DNA of 64,000 nt from Meloidogyne chitwoodi (taxonomy: Eukaryota > Nematoda > Chromadorea > Rhabditida > Meloidogynidae). A program made the position numbers and the translations under genes. This document shows positions 48,813 to 61,100 of this stretch, one piece after another (position 1 is the first letter of the stretch; each line of letters starts with the position of its first letter). Below the pieces are notes generated by a model that did no database searches, had not been told where the DNA came from, and was given only the letters and a program-made list of their open reading frames with translations. The stretch spans positions 2,294,001 through 2,358,000 of the forward strand of contig JACZZP010000004.1 of assembly GCA_015183035.1 (NCBI GenBank). The letters are read 5' to 3'.

Positions 48813-50723
48813 TTATTTTCGTTTAATTGTAAAATTAATATCATAATGAGCATTATCACGCCACATATAACTTGCCAAAAAAGTCATTTTTGGGTCATTT
48901 TCATTAATAATTTTATATTTGGAATTATATAAATGGTTCCCATTATAAATACATTCATTCGTTTCATCTGCCATATTACGTAAATAATCAAAATTCCAAA
49001 AATTATCCCATCGAGTAACTTCAAAGTCAACTTTAGATACAAAATTTGAACAATTTGTTGATGTTTGTAAATACTAAAATTAAAAAAATTAAATTTTTTT
49101 CTACTTGTTTTGATATTTAATAAATAAATATATATATTGGTTCCCCTACAAACGGTCGACCACTCAAAAAGATCGAGACTGAACCTCTAAACTATTTTTA
49201 GAAAATTCAGTGGTAAACTTATTCATTCTAATTTTAATCAGTTAAATTGACTATAATATATAAATACTTGGAATAATAAAAATCAAAATTTTGAGCTGTA
49301 ATAAACTTTTTTCAGCGTCAAATTTACTCATGGTTCAATCAAAAGTTGTCCAAATTTTTATTAAAAAGCCGTCTCCCAAAATTTATATATATAGGCCCCC
49401 TTCCTACGACCAATTTTTAATTAAAAAAAGAAAAACTCTTCTCGTTTTAAATCACTCACATTTTTAATTAATTCAAACAATGAAGGCCCAACGCTAAAAA
49501 TAATTTTAACATAAGGAAATTTGTTCCCTTCTTTTAAAATATTTAAAATTGTTCCATTGCATTGTTCAAAATCATTACACAAGGTAAAATCAACTGTAAA
49601 TTCTTTACAAATAACCAAATGATCTTTAATAAATTTCATTGCTTGATTTTCAAAATTTGTAATAGAATAACGCAAAAGTGTATTATTTGTATGAAATAAA
49701 AGTTTATTACCATTTTCAAATAATAATTTAATTAAAGCTATAAATTAAATAATTATTTATATTTTAATTAATCTTTTTTTTTTGTATGTCATTTAAATTG
49801 TTGCATCAAATGATAACAATATTTTTTCAATTTGTTTAGGTTCCAAAAAACAAAAAATGACCTGTTTCCTATTATTTTTCACCTATTTAAATAAATAAAA
49901 AAACCTGGATTAAATATAATATTATCAAATTCTGCTTTGTTGAAAGTACAATTTAAGAGTTTCTTTAGCCAAAAATGAATAATAAACATATCTTTAATAT
50001 TTTTTGGAAAATATGGCAGTTTCAAAGACACAAACTTATTCTTAAATTTAATTAGAAAAAGAGAGAAGAATTAAAATTTTATTTATTTAAAAACACAAAC
50101 CTTATAAAAACGAATTTTAGCTTTACAAGGTTCATTGTAACTCAAATATAGAGGAATTTGTCCGGCTATTGCAATTTCCCACTTAAAAAAAAATAATTTA
50201 ATAATAAAAAGAATAATTAAAAACCTTTTTCTCAAGTTCATTACTTAATGTAAAAATGTCAACATCAAGATCAGCAGAATTAATTTCAGTATAATAACTA
50301 TGCTGTGATTTATATTTTAACACCAATTTATGAACCTTAAAAAAACATAAAATTTATAAATTATATTCTCTCAACTTACAACTGAAATTTCAGAAATATT
50401 GTCAAGTGCCAATTCCTTTCTATAATCTTCAATAAATTGATTTAAATAACGACTGACATTTTGGATTTTAATTAATTGATCAAAATCTAAACACTTAAAA
50501 ATGTCAAGTTTAATGTGATTTGGAAGATTATTCATGGTTGAAGACTTGTTCTTCGTAATTTTATTAAATGGGAATGTTGACTTTAATGCATTAATCGCTA
50601 AATTTTAAAAATATTAAATTTTACAAAGAAAAAAAACCTTCAGTCCATGAGTTATAAGTTAATAACTTTAAAGATAAAAGGCAAAGTAGAAAAAAAACGA
50701 AAGCAAGAAAATAAAGAAACATC
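48813..50723 (-). CDS. F-box protein with N-terminal signal peptide or anchor
   Basis: F-box proteins are substrate adaptors of SCF ubiquitin ligases. The segment MNNLPNHIKLDIFKCLDFDQ followed by LIKIQNVSRYLNQFIEDY is a good F-box, at about residues 50-90. The remaining 350 residues are nematode F-box-family sequence without known repeats (for example KKWEIAIAGQIPLYLSYNEP), ending FTIKRK. The exon at about 50638-50723 adds a strongly hydrophobic N-terminus, MFLYFLAFVFFLLCLLSLKL, that would act as a signal peptide or anchor. That is unusual for an F-box protein. It could be a secreted effector, as described for some plant-parasitic nematodes, or the internal Met at the F-box could be the real start. 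Stop TAA 48813-48815. Introns at about 49075-49460 and 49740-49910 are long. Confidence 0.75.
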
Positions 50724-51004
50724 CTTTTTTTATTTTATTAGCACTAAAACAAAATATGTATGTAGTTTGAGATCTGTATGATTAAATTAAATAATAGATG
50801 GTAAGAACTCAATTGACCAATTGTCAATTCTGGACGATGACCATTTTGTCTAAAAATATCAATTGACATTTTGTCCAAAAATATCAATTGACATTTTGTC
50901 CAAAAATATCAATTGACATTTTGTCCAAAAAATCCTAAAGGCTTTTCCCTTAATTTTCCCAATTTTTTCCAAATTTTAGAATTAATTTTAACAAAAAAAA
51001 TTTA
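50724..51004. promoter_or_regulatory. divergent promoter region between F-box gene and GCLM gene
   Basis: 281 bp separate the two start codons. The middle is taken up by a 25-bp tandem repeat (50833-50930). Downstream is a possible trans-splice acceptor AAATTTTAG, about 25 bases before the GCLM ATG. Confidence 0.55.
50833..50930. repeat. 25-bp tandem repeat with GACATTTTGTC core
   Basis: Three perfect copies of AAAAATATCAATTGACATTT + TGTCC, preceded by a diverged partial copy (GATGACCATTTTGTCT). Each unit holds CAATTG and the near palindrome GACATTTTGTC. The reverse-complement core is repeated at 2358-2425 in another intergenic region. Confidence 0.9.
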
Positions 51005-52640
51005 ATGGATGATTCAAACAAAGACAACAAATCTACAACTTTAAATGCTCTCATCGATCAATTAAATAAATTAAAGAAATTTCGAATTCATACAGGAAAT
51101 ATTAACACATTTGTTGATTTAAAACTTAAAAGATTTACAAATTCAGCAGAAGAACTTAAAGAAACAATTAAATTGGTTTTAAACAATTTACCTTCTGATA
51201 TACATGTCGAGTTTGTTTTATTATTTTTATTTTATTTATTATTAATTTCCTTATTTTCTTAATAGAGATGATGGAATGCTTCTTTTGGTAGACAAAAAAC
51301 ATTGTGATAATTATGAAAGAGAAGATTTGAAAATAACCTTAAAGCTTTTTCTTGAAGAGTTTAAATATGATTATGTTAAAGATGCTGTTGGTAAGAGATT
51401 TTTTTTTAAGAGAGATGTTTTTATTTTAAAAAGATGATTAGAGGTTTATTTAAAAAATAATATTTTAGGATAATAATTTCAAGAATTTAGATTTATCTAT
51501 GAAATTATTTAAATTTGATTTTAGACAACCTTTTGGGAATTTTTTGGTCATTTTTAAATTTACTTTTTTTATTTATCTAGAAGCTGTGATTAAACAACTC
51601 AAGACAGATTCAATTGAACAATTAATTTTATCATTTCCGGAACCTGGTAATTTTTTAATTAAAAAAAATATATTTTTTAAATCATTAAATTTTATAGACT
51701 CGGTTTCTCCTAATTTGATCGATGAAAAATGGTTTAATGATGTTCTACGTATTTGGAAAGATGCAGAAAATGGATTGATAGCACAAAGAAAGGTTTTAAG
51801 TTTGGGAGTTGCTGATTTTCAATTACCTGAACTTGATCTTCTTTTTAAAAAAGTTAATCATAAACCAGCAATTGTTCATGTTTTTATTGATGGTTGTTGT
51901 GTTGTTAGTTTTTAAATTGTAAATTTATTTTTATAAAATTTTTAAGGTAAATCCAGAGCTTCAAGATTTTGCTAAACAAAATTCGATTCAATTACTTACT
52001 CATAATGATCCAAAACCTTTTCCTTTAAAAGAGGTTTAATTTTAATCTATAATTTTTAATTAATTTACTTTTTTACTTTTAAGGTTTTTAATTGCTTTTG
52101 TGAAGATAAAACTGATATAGACTCTTCTCGTATTTGTAAGACATTGTTTGAACCTGTTTGGGCAGCTAGATACACTGTTTGGGTACGAAGACGTTCATTA
52201 ATGGCGGCTAAGGTTTTACTAAAACAATTATAGAAAAAATGAAAAATTTTGGGACTCTATTTAGCAATTTTTCAGAATTTTTGATTATATGTACACACTT
52301 TAATAATTCTGAAAATTCAGAAATATTTTTTATTTTTGTATTTGCCGGAATTTTTACTTTCCGGAAAACTATTCTGAAATTAAATTATTTTTCAGAATTT
52401 TTAACTGGGAAATTTATTCTGAAAATTCAGAATTAATTATTTTGTGTTTTCCAAAATTTCTGATTATCCGTAAATCAAATTTAATTCTGAAATTTCAGAA
52501 TTAAATTTTCCGGAAGGAAAATACAATCATAAATTAACAAAAAATGTATTACAAATTCTGAAAAAATTAATAAAAATTATTTTAAGGGATTCATTGTTCA
52601 ATTTAACGCTTCAGACGCTACTAATACAACTACTACTTAA
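51005..52640 (+). CDS. glutamate-cysteine ligase modifier subunit (GCLM)
   Basis: GCLM is the regulatory partner of glutamate-cysteine ligase, the first step of glutathione synthesis. It has an aldo-keto-reductase-like fold without catalysis. Exons from ATG 51005 give FRIHTGNINTFVDLKLKR (vertebrate LHLQTGNLLNWGRLRKK), KDAVEAVIKQLKTDSIEQLI, WKDAENGLIAQRKVLSLGVA (compare LVQSKKIVAIGTSDLD), ELDLLFKKVNHKPAIVHVNP, NSIQLLTHNDPKPFPLKEVF (compare FDIQLLTHNDPKELLSE), WAARYTVWVRRRSLMAAK and the final exon GFIVQFNA, stop 52638-52640. It aligns along its whole length. The last intron (about 52214-52587) is filled with TTCTGAAAATTCAGAA palindromes. The C. elegans counterpart is, from memory, E01A2.1. Confidence 0.88.
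52235..52575. repeat. palindromic TTCTGAAATTCAGAA repeats in GCLM intron
   Basis: TTCTGAAAATTCAGAA occurs at least three times, with further single arms (TTTTTCAGAATTTTT, TTCCGGAAAACTATTCTGAAA). The units are self-complementary, so the intron RNA could fold into several hairpins. It is related to the TTCTGATTTT arrays, with an admixture of TTCCGGAA. Confidence 0.75.
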
Positions 52641-55193
52641 AAATTAAAATTTGGGATCATAATCTTTTTTTTTTTATTTTTTTTTAAATTTTTTTTATTT
52701 TTTTTTAAAAATTATATTATCCTTTTTTGTTTTATTTTAGAATTATTTAAATAAATAAATTTCTTTTAAATTTATTTTTTTCTGAGAGGGAAAATTAAAA
52801 TATTTATTTATTTTATTTTTCCAAATAAAATAAAATTAATTTTTTTTCTCAAATAAAAAAATTTATTTATATTTATAATTTTTTATTAACGGTTTTTTCT
52901 TCTCTCTAACCAACAATCATATTCTATTATTTAAAATGCGCAATTTATTTGTTCAATTGCCCCCAAATAAAATTATTTTTTTTTAAATTTATTTAAATGA
53001 GGTGAGACAACTTTATAAGAGATTCTTCTCGTTTAAATTATTTTTTTTTTACCTTTTTTTTTGATTTTTTTAAAAACATTTTCCCCCTTTTTTCCTCTTC
53101 CGCTCGACTTGCGCACCAACAAAATAACCTCAAAATTTATTTTTCTTTTTTTTTTACTGTTTTATTTCAATAACTAAATTCTTCAAAAAGCTCTCCAAGT
53201 AGATTAGAAAAATGATGAATTAAATAATATTATTATTTTTAGCTTTTTTTTAATAAAATATTTTTCTTCGTTAATATATTGATTAATCATCATCATCCTT
53301 CTCATTTTCCCTAAAAAATCTTTCTTCTCTATAAACACAACAAAAATCTTCACAAACTTTAAATAAATATATTTATCATTAATTATATTATTTTTATCTA
53401 AAAACACAATTTTGGGTCAAAACAAAATTTCTTTCCAAAAGATCAACGCACCAAACAATTTCTTTCCAAAAGATCAACGCACTAAACAATTTTTTCCAAA
53501 AGATCAACGCACCAAACACACCCAATTGGTCAACACACAACAAAACAATTTTTAATTTTAAACAATACAAACTTTAAATCCTATTTTCTTAAAAAATCAA
53601 AAAAATTAATTTCAATTTTTCTATTGGTTCAATAAAAAAAATTAATCGATTTAAATATAACTTTTAGTTTTACTTTAATTTTTTATATTATTTATCCTCC
53701 AAAAAAAAAATAAAATTAAAAAAAAAATAAATAAAATAATTTAAAAAAGGGTAAATCTCCACACTACCAGTTGTCATTATTATTATCTCTTTTCTTCTTT
53801 TAAATATATACTCTTCCTAAAAACAAAAAAAAAAAAAAATAAAAATATTATAGAAGAGATTTTCTTTCTTTTTTTAATTTTCTCAATCATCTTTTCAAGA
53901 GCGTCATTTGGCTAAATATTTTGGATAAATTTATTTATAAAATCTCTTTTGAAATTAATTATTTATTTAATCAACACAAAAGTTAAATTAAAATTTAATT
54001 AAATTTTTTGCAAAAATTTAATTTATTGCTAAGAACGCACAAACAGAGGTCTCTTTTATTTGAAAAAAACTTTAAAATCTCTGAGTTATTCCTTTTCCTT
54101 CTATAAATCTCTGAGGTATCCACTCCTCACTTGATACAACTTTTCACCTTTCTCTTAGCTTTTTAACCAAAATAATCTTTCACATATTTCAAATACTCTC
54201 TTAGTTATCCCTTAAATATTTAATTTTTTAAAAATTTAAAAGTTTAAATAAATAAGAGTTAATATATTCTCTTCTAAAAAAATTAATCATCAACATTTTT
54301 CACACAATTTTATTTATTTTTATTTATTTATTTATTCATGCAATATATAACCAAAATTAATAAATAAAAAAATACTTTTCAAAAAAAAAATCAAAATTTA
54401 TTTTAAATAAAATAATTAACCTTTTTTTTTTCTAAAAAAATATTAAATAAATAAATAAAAATAACTTTTCATACCAAAAACAAGCTTTCTTAAAGCCAAA
54501 AAAATATTATAATAAAATCTATTTTTATTTTTAAAAAAAGCAATAATAATAATAAAAAAAATTGTCCTTCCTTTCTTCATTTTTTTTTAATTTTTATTTA
54601 CTTCCGGCTTTTTACTTACCTTTTTTAATATTTTTATATCTAAAAACCTCTTTTTATGCCTTTATTTTATGTTTTTATTTGCACTCATTCTCATACAATT
54701 TTTATTTTTTTGGTCAATTTTTTAGTTTTATATTATTAAAAATTGTCTTTTTTTCTCCTTTTTTAATTAAAAAAAAATTAAATTATTTTAAAAATAAAAT
54801 ATTAAAATTATTCTCTTAAAGTATAAAAAGCTCGTTATAATGCCACCTCCCAAAGGGATTAATCTCAAACTTTAATTTTTACTTTTTTATCTCTCCTTAA
54901 TATCCTTGCTTTTCTTCAAATTAATTAGATATATATTACTCCCAATATTCTTTCCTTAATTACCAGGCTTACTTAAAAATTATTAAAGATGTACTAAAAA
55001 GGTACTTTTGAGTCTGAATTATTTTTTTTTTAAATTATTTGAAATTATTACAATCCTTTTCCCAAATCCACAGAATCTTATTATAGCCAAATAACTATAT
55101 CACACTTTCAAATATTCCCAAAAATCTCTGAGTTATCACACCCTGAAAATAGATTAAAATTTAATTTTAATTTTCTTAAAAAAAGGTCCAAAA
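52641..55193. promoter_or_regulatory. 2.5-kb AT-rich intergenic region upstream of cyclase-like gene
   Basis: It follows the GCLM gene and precedes the cyclase-like gene on the same strand. It holds pyrimidine-rich runs, a short three-copy tandem repeat (53431-53530), and no credible coding region; open frames here are low-complexity Phe/Leu/Ser. Upstream exons of the cyclase gene cannot be excluded but none is recognisable. Confidence 0.5.
53431..53530. repeat. three copies of a TTCCAAAAGATCAACGCACC unit
   Basis: TTTCCAAAAGATCAACGCACC + AAACAATTTC, then the same with ACTAAACAATTT, then with ACCAAACACACCC; spacing is about 30-33 bp. The unit is more GC-rich than its surroundings. A related fragment CCAATTGGTCAACACACAAC follows. 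Confidence 0.85.
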
Positions 55194-58100
55194 ATGTCCC
55201 CATCATTATTATTTAAATCACAACCATTTGGTTGTATTCAATTAGAATTACTTTTTCGTCATCAATTAATTCATCGTTCTGCTGGTGATTTACTCAAACT
55301 TTTAACTATTATTGTACCCATAATATTGGCTTTAGCTATTTTTCGTGTTCCACAACCTGAGCAAAGCTTTTTTTGGTTGTGTGGATCTGCTGCTATTGGA
55401 CTTGGTTAGAGAGGATTTTTTTTTTTAAATTAAGAAAAATTAAGTAAAATTTTAATTAAAAAATTTCAAGAAAAATTTCAAAAATTTTTTTGAAAAATTC
55501 AAAAAATTTAAAAAAAATTTCACCTTTATTTCAAAGCAATTGCCCTCAGCTTAGCATGTTTACCATCATCTACTCAACATTTATTAATTAATATTTGTGC
55601 AATTTGGTTGTTCTCAAATTCATTAATTTTAACATTTTGGCAGTCATCAATAGCAGCAATATTACCTTCATTAATAATTATTTTATTATTTTATTCTTTT
55701 TTTCCTTTTAAATTTTATTTAATTTTTATTTTAAATTTTTTAATTTCTTTTATTCAAACAATTTTTATTTTATTTAATATTTTATTAATTTATCAACAAA
55801 ATTATAATATTGGATTTACTAAATTTATTGCTATTTTATTAGCACATTTATGGGCACATATTATTGGAATTTATTTATTTTTTACAAGTTTTAATTTTTT
55901 TTTAATTTTTATTTTTTTATTTAGGCCGAAAAATTGCTCGTTCAGTTTTTTTAAATGCTAGAAATGCTTTAGATAATGAAAATGAATTACAAACAGAAAA
56001 TGAACGAATGGTAAGGAGATTTTAATAGTTAAAAGAAGATATTTCCCTCCTTTTTTTAATATTTTCACTTATTTATTTCCTTTTTTCTTTAAGTATTTGC
56101 CAAAAACAAGAAAAAAAGACTATAAATTTAAGTATTTGCCAAAAACAAAAAAATATGACTATAAATTTAATTACTCATAAAATTAAAACCATAATAAAAA
56201 CAACGGGAAGCGAGCGGATCCGAACCTTCTCCTTTAGTCAGCTTCGCTGACATAAATAGGCAAGAGCTCTACCGACTGAACCACTAATACACTAAAACAT
56301 TTCCTCTTTTAATTATTCATAAATCGCATTCTTAAGTGCTAACCACTTAGCACAGAAATTTATTTTTAATTTTAAAAAGAGGAAAGACACAATTTACCCC
56401 CAACTCCAAAAAAATATATGTTTAAAAAAAACTTACAAAATAAAAATTTAGGCACAACTTTTATCTGGTTCATTACCACCACATATTGTTCGTTCAGTTC
56501 AAAGTCAATTAAAAATATTACAAATTCCCCGCATTTTTGTTGAACATTTTGATCAATGTAGTGTTATTTTTGGTCATTTGTATGGTTTATCAAATATATT
56601 ACTTCAATTACAACCCCCAGATTCTGCAAAATTTTTAAATGAATTTAATTGGCGCATTAATAAATTAAGTGAAGAAAGTAATATTTTACTTGTACCTTCA
56701 CAAAGTTCAGAAATTATAATTGCATTAGTTGGTCTTCCTTTTTTGGCAATTAATGAAAATGAACATGTATTTTTTTTAAATATTTTTTTTTTTAAATAGA
56801 AATTAATTTTAAAATGCTCAAAAAATTCCCCAAAATTCCAAATAATTCTCCCACTTTTTTTAACAGCAAAAACAAATACCTTTACCTTTTAACAACACAA
56901 AAACAACAACAACAACAACTTCAATTGCTTGTCAATTTGCTAATGATCTTTTAAATCTTTGTCAATCATTTTGTGAAGCAATTAATAATGAAAATAATAT
57001 TAAATTACAAATAAAAATTGGAATTGGAAGTGGTAGTTTATCTGCTGGAATTATAGGTTCAAGACGTTGGCATTATGATGTTATTGGTATGGCTGTAGAT
57101 GCTGCTATACATTTAGAGAATAATTGTCCTGCTGGGTAAAATGAATAAATTAAATAAAAATTTGAACAAAATCCAAAATTTAATTTTTTTTTTTAATTCA
57201 AAAATTCTAAAAAATCCCTCCATTAATAATTAAAAAATCTTAATTTAACCTTTTTCAGTGCAATTCTTCTCTCAGAAGACACTTGGAGACATTTAGCAGG
57301 TGGAAAATTTGCTGCTGAAAGAGTAAAAAAATTAATTTCTAAAAAAATATATTTAAAAAAATAAAAGATAGGTCAAGGTGCTTGGAAATTAATAACAACA
57401 ACAGAAATTTCTTCAATTGTTCAGCCATTACTTTTTCCAACACCTTCAAGACGTTTATCTTTACTTACATTGCAACAATTGTTGTTACGTCTTTTACAAC
57501 AACCTAATAAAGTAAAAAAGAAATATTTTTTAATTTTTAAAATGTCCAAAAATTAAAAAAAAAATACTAATTTTAAAATAATAATTTAAAAAAAAAAAGT
57601 AGGTATCAACAACCTTTTCAAACAATTCTGTTCTTAATCCTGTTTCAACAACAACAATTCCATTTACAAAAAGAAATAATAATAATAAATTTATTGAAAA
57701 TAATTCTTCAAAAAAAGAAGGACGTTTAGTCTCAATTACTTCAAATCATAAAAAACATTATTATTCTTCAAAAATACCTAAAATTATTGGTTCTTGTAAA
57801 GAATTAGATAATTCTAAAAGTCCTTCACTTTTACCTGGAATTAATCCTTTAACTCTTCATTTTGTTGATAAACATTTAGAAAAGACATATCATTCACAAC
57901 CTGATAGATGGTTAATTCCTGGATTAGCATTAAGTGTTTTATTTCTTGCGCTTTTTGGTCTTTTTCAAGGTAAAAATCTAAAAAATACAAAAATTCTGAT
58001 TTATTTTTGTATTTTTAAAAAATCAGAATTTTATTCATTTTTAATATAACAAGTTCTGATTTGCGTTTTTATTGAACAATTTTTTTTATTGGATTTCCAG

Positions 58101-61100
58101 AGTTCTGATTTGTATTTAATTTGTGTTCTTAGGAAATTCTGATTTTTTGTAAATAAAAATACAAATCAGAATTTTGACATATCATTAAGTTAAAATCAAA
58201 ATTTTGTATTTCTAGTATTTTAAAGTAACCAGAATTCTGATTTGTGTTTTTAATATTTTTAATTAAAAAAATGTATTACTTACATCATTTTTTTTTATTT
58301 CAGCATTAGCTATGCCTCGAATGTTACCAAACTTAGCAACTTTAGCTTTAGCCCTTATATTAATGTTTCTTTTGTTGTTGGCTTTATATGCAAACTTCCT
58401 TGAAGTTTAAAATAATTTAATAATTCTTTATTTATTTTTTTTTAAATTAATTCAGAGTTTTTGCCATTTTGTTACAAGAACATCGCTTGGATATTGTGTC
58501 ACTGTTCTTTTGGTACTTACTGCTCTTTGTACTTGTGGCCTAGCAAATACTGTAAAAAATTTTAATTTAATTTTTAATTTTTTTATTTAAATTAAGTTTT
58601 CATGTCCTATTGATATATCTAATACAATAGATATTGTTTCAACTCCTTGTCAACCCCATCAACTTTCAGCTATTTCTTTGGCCCTTTGGATGTTACTGTA
58701 AAATTAAAAAAATTAAATTTTAAATTCCCTTTTTTCTAGCTGTTCAGCATTTTTACGTCTTTCTTCATCACTTCTTCTTTTTATTCTTCTCTTTGCTATT
58801 ACCCTTTTTTGTCCACATATTTTCTTTACTCATTTCGACCTTTATCCAAATTTATTGGCACGTTTAGACATTTTAACTTTGCTTGTTGGTCTTTCTTTTT
58901 TAATTTTTTTATTGGCACGTCGAAATGAATTATTATTGAGAATGGACTTTTTGGCCATTTTAAAAGGTGTAGAGGATGGTAAAAAATTGGAAAGAGCTGA
59001 ATTTCTTAATGATCAAATACTTAAAAATGGTAAAACCCATTTATTTAAATTTTTTTTAAAATTTAATTAAAGCACTTCCTTCACATATTGCTTTTAATTT
59101 TGGATCGCGTAATGAACCATTTTCACATATATGTCCCTCTGTTGGTATTTTATCTGCAAAAATTGGTAGACCTGGTGATTGGGTTGGTGAATTTGGTTTT
59201 GATAGACTTAATAGATTAGTTTGTGAAATTGACCAAAGATTGGGTCAATTAAGTGAATCTTCAAGATTAGAAAAGGTTAGAACATCACATTGTTTTTATA
59301 CAGCTGCTTGTGGAATTTTGCCTGAACTTGCAAAAAATGTAAAAAAAAAATTCTAATTATTTTTAATGTTTTTTTCGAAGGTTCATGATGCTCCTTGTAC
59401 AATAGGAGAGCAATTATCTAGTTTGGCAGAATTGGCCCAATTTATTCAAGATTTGGCAGAATCTGAAGCTTTAGATATATCTATTGGAATAGATTGTGGT
59501 TCATCTCTTTCTGTGGTAGTTGGGGGTGATAGACCACGATATGAGTTGATTGGGCAACCAAACACTCGTGCAAAGGTTTTTAAAGGAAAAATTTAAAAAA
59601 AAAAATTAATTTTTAATTTAGAAATTAGCAGAAGCAGCAAATGCTTTAGGCGGAAGTTGTATACTTTTATCTGAAGATGTTTTTCTTGCATTACGTCCAC
59701 GTTCTCAGTTTTATTTTGATGAAAATAGTGCATTAAGGTTAATTAACTTTTTAATTTTTTTTTTAATTTTTTAAAAGTGTTGCCCCTGGACTTATTGCAT
59801 ATTCATTATTACGTTCATTACCTACAAATCAACAAAACTTTATTAATTCTCCTATACCTCCTCCATTACCTTCTCATAGAACTAATAGTCAACAACAAAA
59901 TAACACTAATAATACAAATTCTAATATTTTGATAAAAGAAAATAAAATAATAAAAAAAGAAGAAAATTGTCAAAATAATACTTATACTATTCAAACAAAT
60001 ATTCATTCAAATCCATTATCTTCTATAGATACAATAAACATTAACAATAATAACAACAACATTATTCATTCATCTGCCCAATCTTTATGTTCATCAGAAT
60101 TATTTTCAATAGATTTAAATTTGGAAACTGATTCTCTCGAAATGGAATGGATAACTCCTGAAATGGTTGCTAATGGACAATATCGGTAAATTTTATTCAA
60201 ATTATTACTTAAAATTGTTTAAAATAATTTTTTTTAGTCTTTATCCTGAAAGTCCACCAAATAAAAATACTACTACTATATATAAATCTGAAAGGGCAGA
60301 CATCTACTCTGAATTTTCTGATAATGAAAGTCAGATAAATAATAATGGACGTTCAAAAATTGGCTTATTTAAAAACAAGTAAATAATTTACCAATAACAT
60401 GAAAAAACACAGCTAATTAAAAAGAAACAGAAGAAATATAAAATCAGAATTTATAAGAATCAGAATTCAAATATTTAAATATCAGAAGTCCAAAATTATG
60501 AAAATCAGAACTAAGAATTTAAATATTAAAATTCTGGTTCAAAAAATCAGAATTTAAAAGAATCAAAACTAGAAAAATCAGAATTATAACCCAAAAACAC
60601 AATTAATTCAGAATTTAAAAAAAAATTAAAATTCTGATTTTAAAAAGAAAGTATTTTTATATTATTTTCATTTTTAGATTATGGCGACATCCCTCTTCAA
60701 TTTCTACTAATGGAGCCTATTCTTCAAATAATACAAGTCTTAATAAAAAACAAAAACATTCAAAAATTCAAAGAAGATATACTAGCAATAATAATAATAA
60801 AAATATTTCTACATTTACTAGTGGTGGATCAGATTTTTCACTTTCTTTACTTGCGGGGAATGATTTTGAAAGGAATAATACTATATCATTACAAAAATTA
60901 AGTAAAGCAGCAAATCGAATGGATAAAATGCTAAAAGTGAGAAACTTTTTTTTAATTCTTCCGGAATATTTAAAAAAATAATATAAATTTTTCAGGAAAT
61001 GGCAGGTATTCCTATTAAAAATAAATGTAATGGTCAACAACAATATCCAATGCCTGAATGTCCTTTTCCTCAAGAATATTGGTCAAATGATATTTTAATA

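Noticed and set aside
50833..50930. SKN-1 (Nrf) binding sites in the GCLM promoter
   Set aside because: The repeat contains TTGACATT and TTTTGTCC, which do not fit the WWTRTCAT consensus, so regulation by SKN-1 cannot be claimed from this.
54562..54819. 85-codon plus-strand open frame upstream of the cyclase-like gene
   Set aside because: Low-complexity Phe/Leu/Tyr translation of T-rich DNA with no conserved motif.
56210..56287. A genuine tRNA gene
   Set aside because: A and B boxes are good, but I could not pair an acceptor stem or place a convincing anticodon loop; grouped with the SINE-like copies. tRNAscan-SE would settle it.
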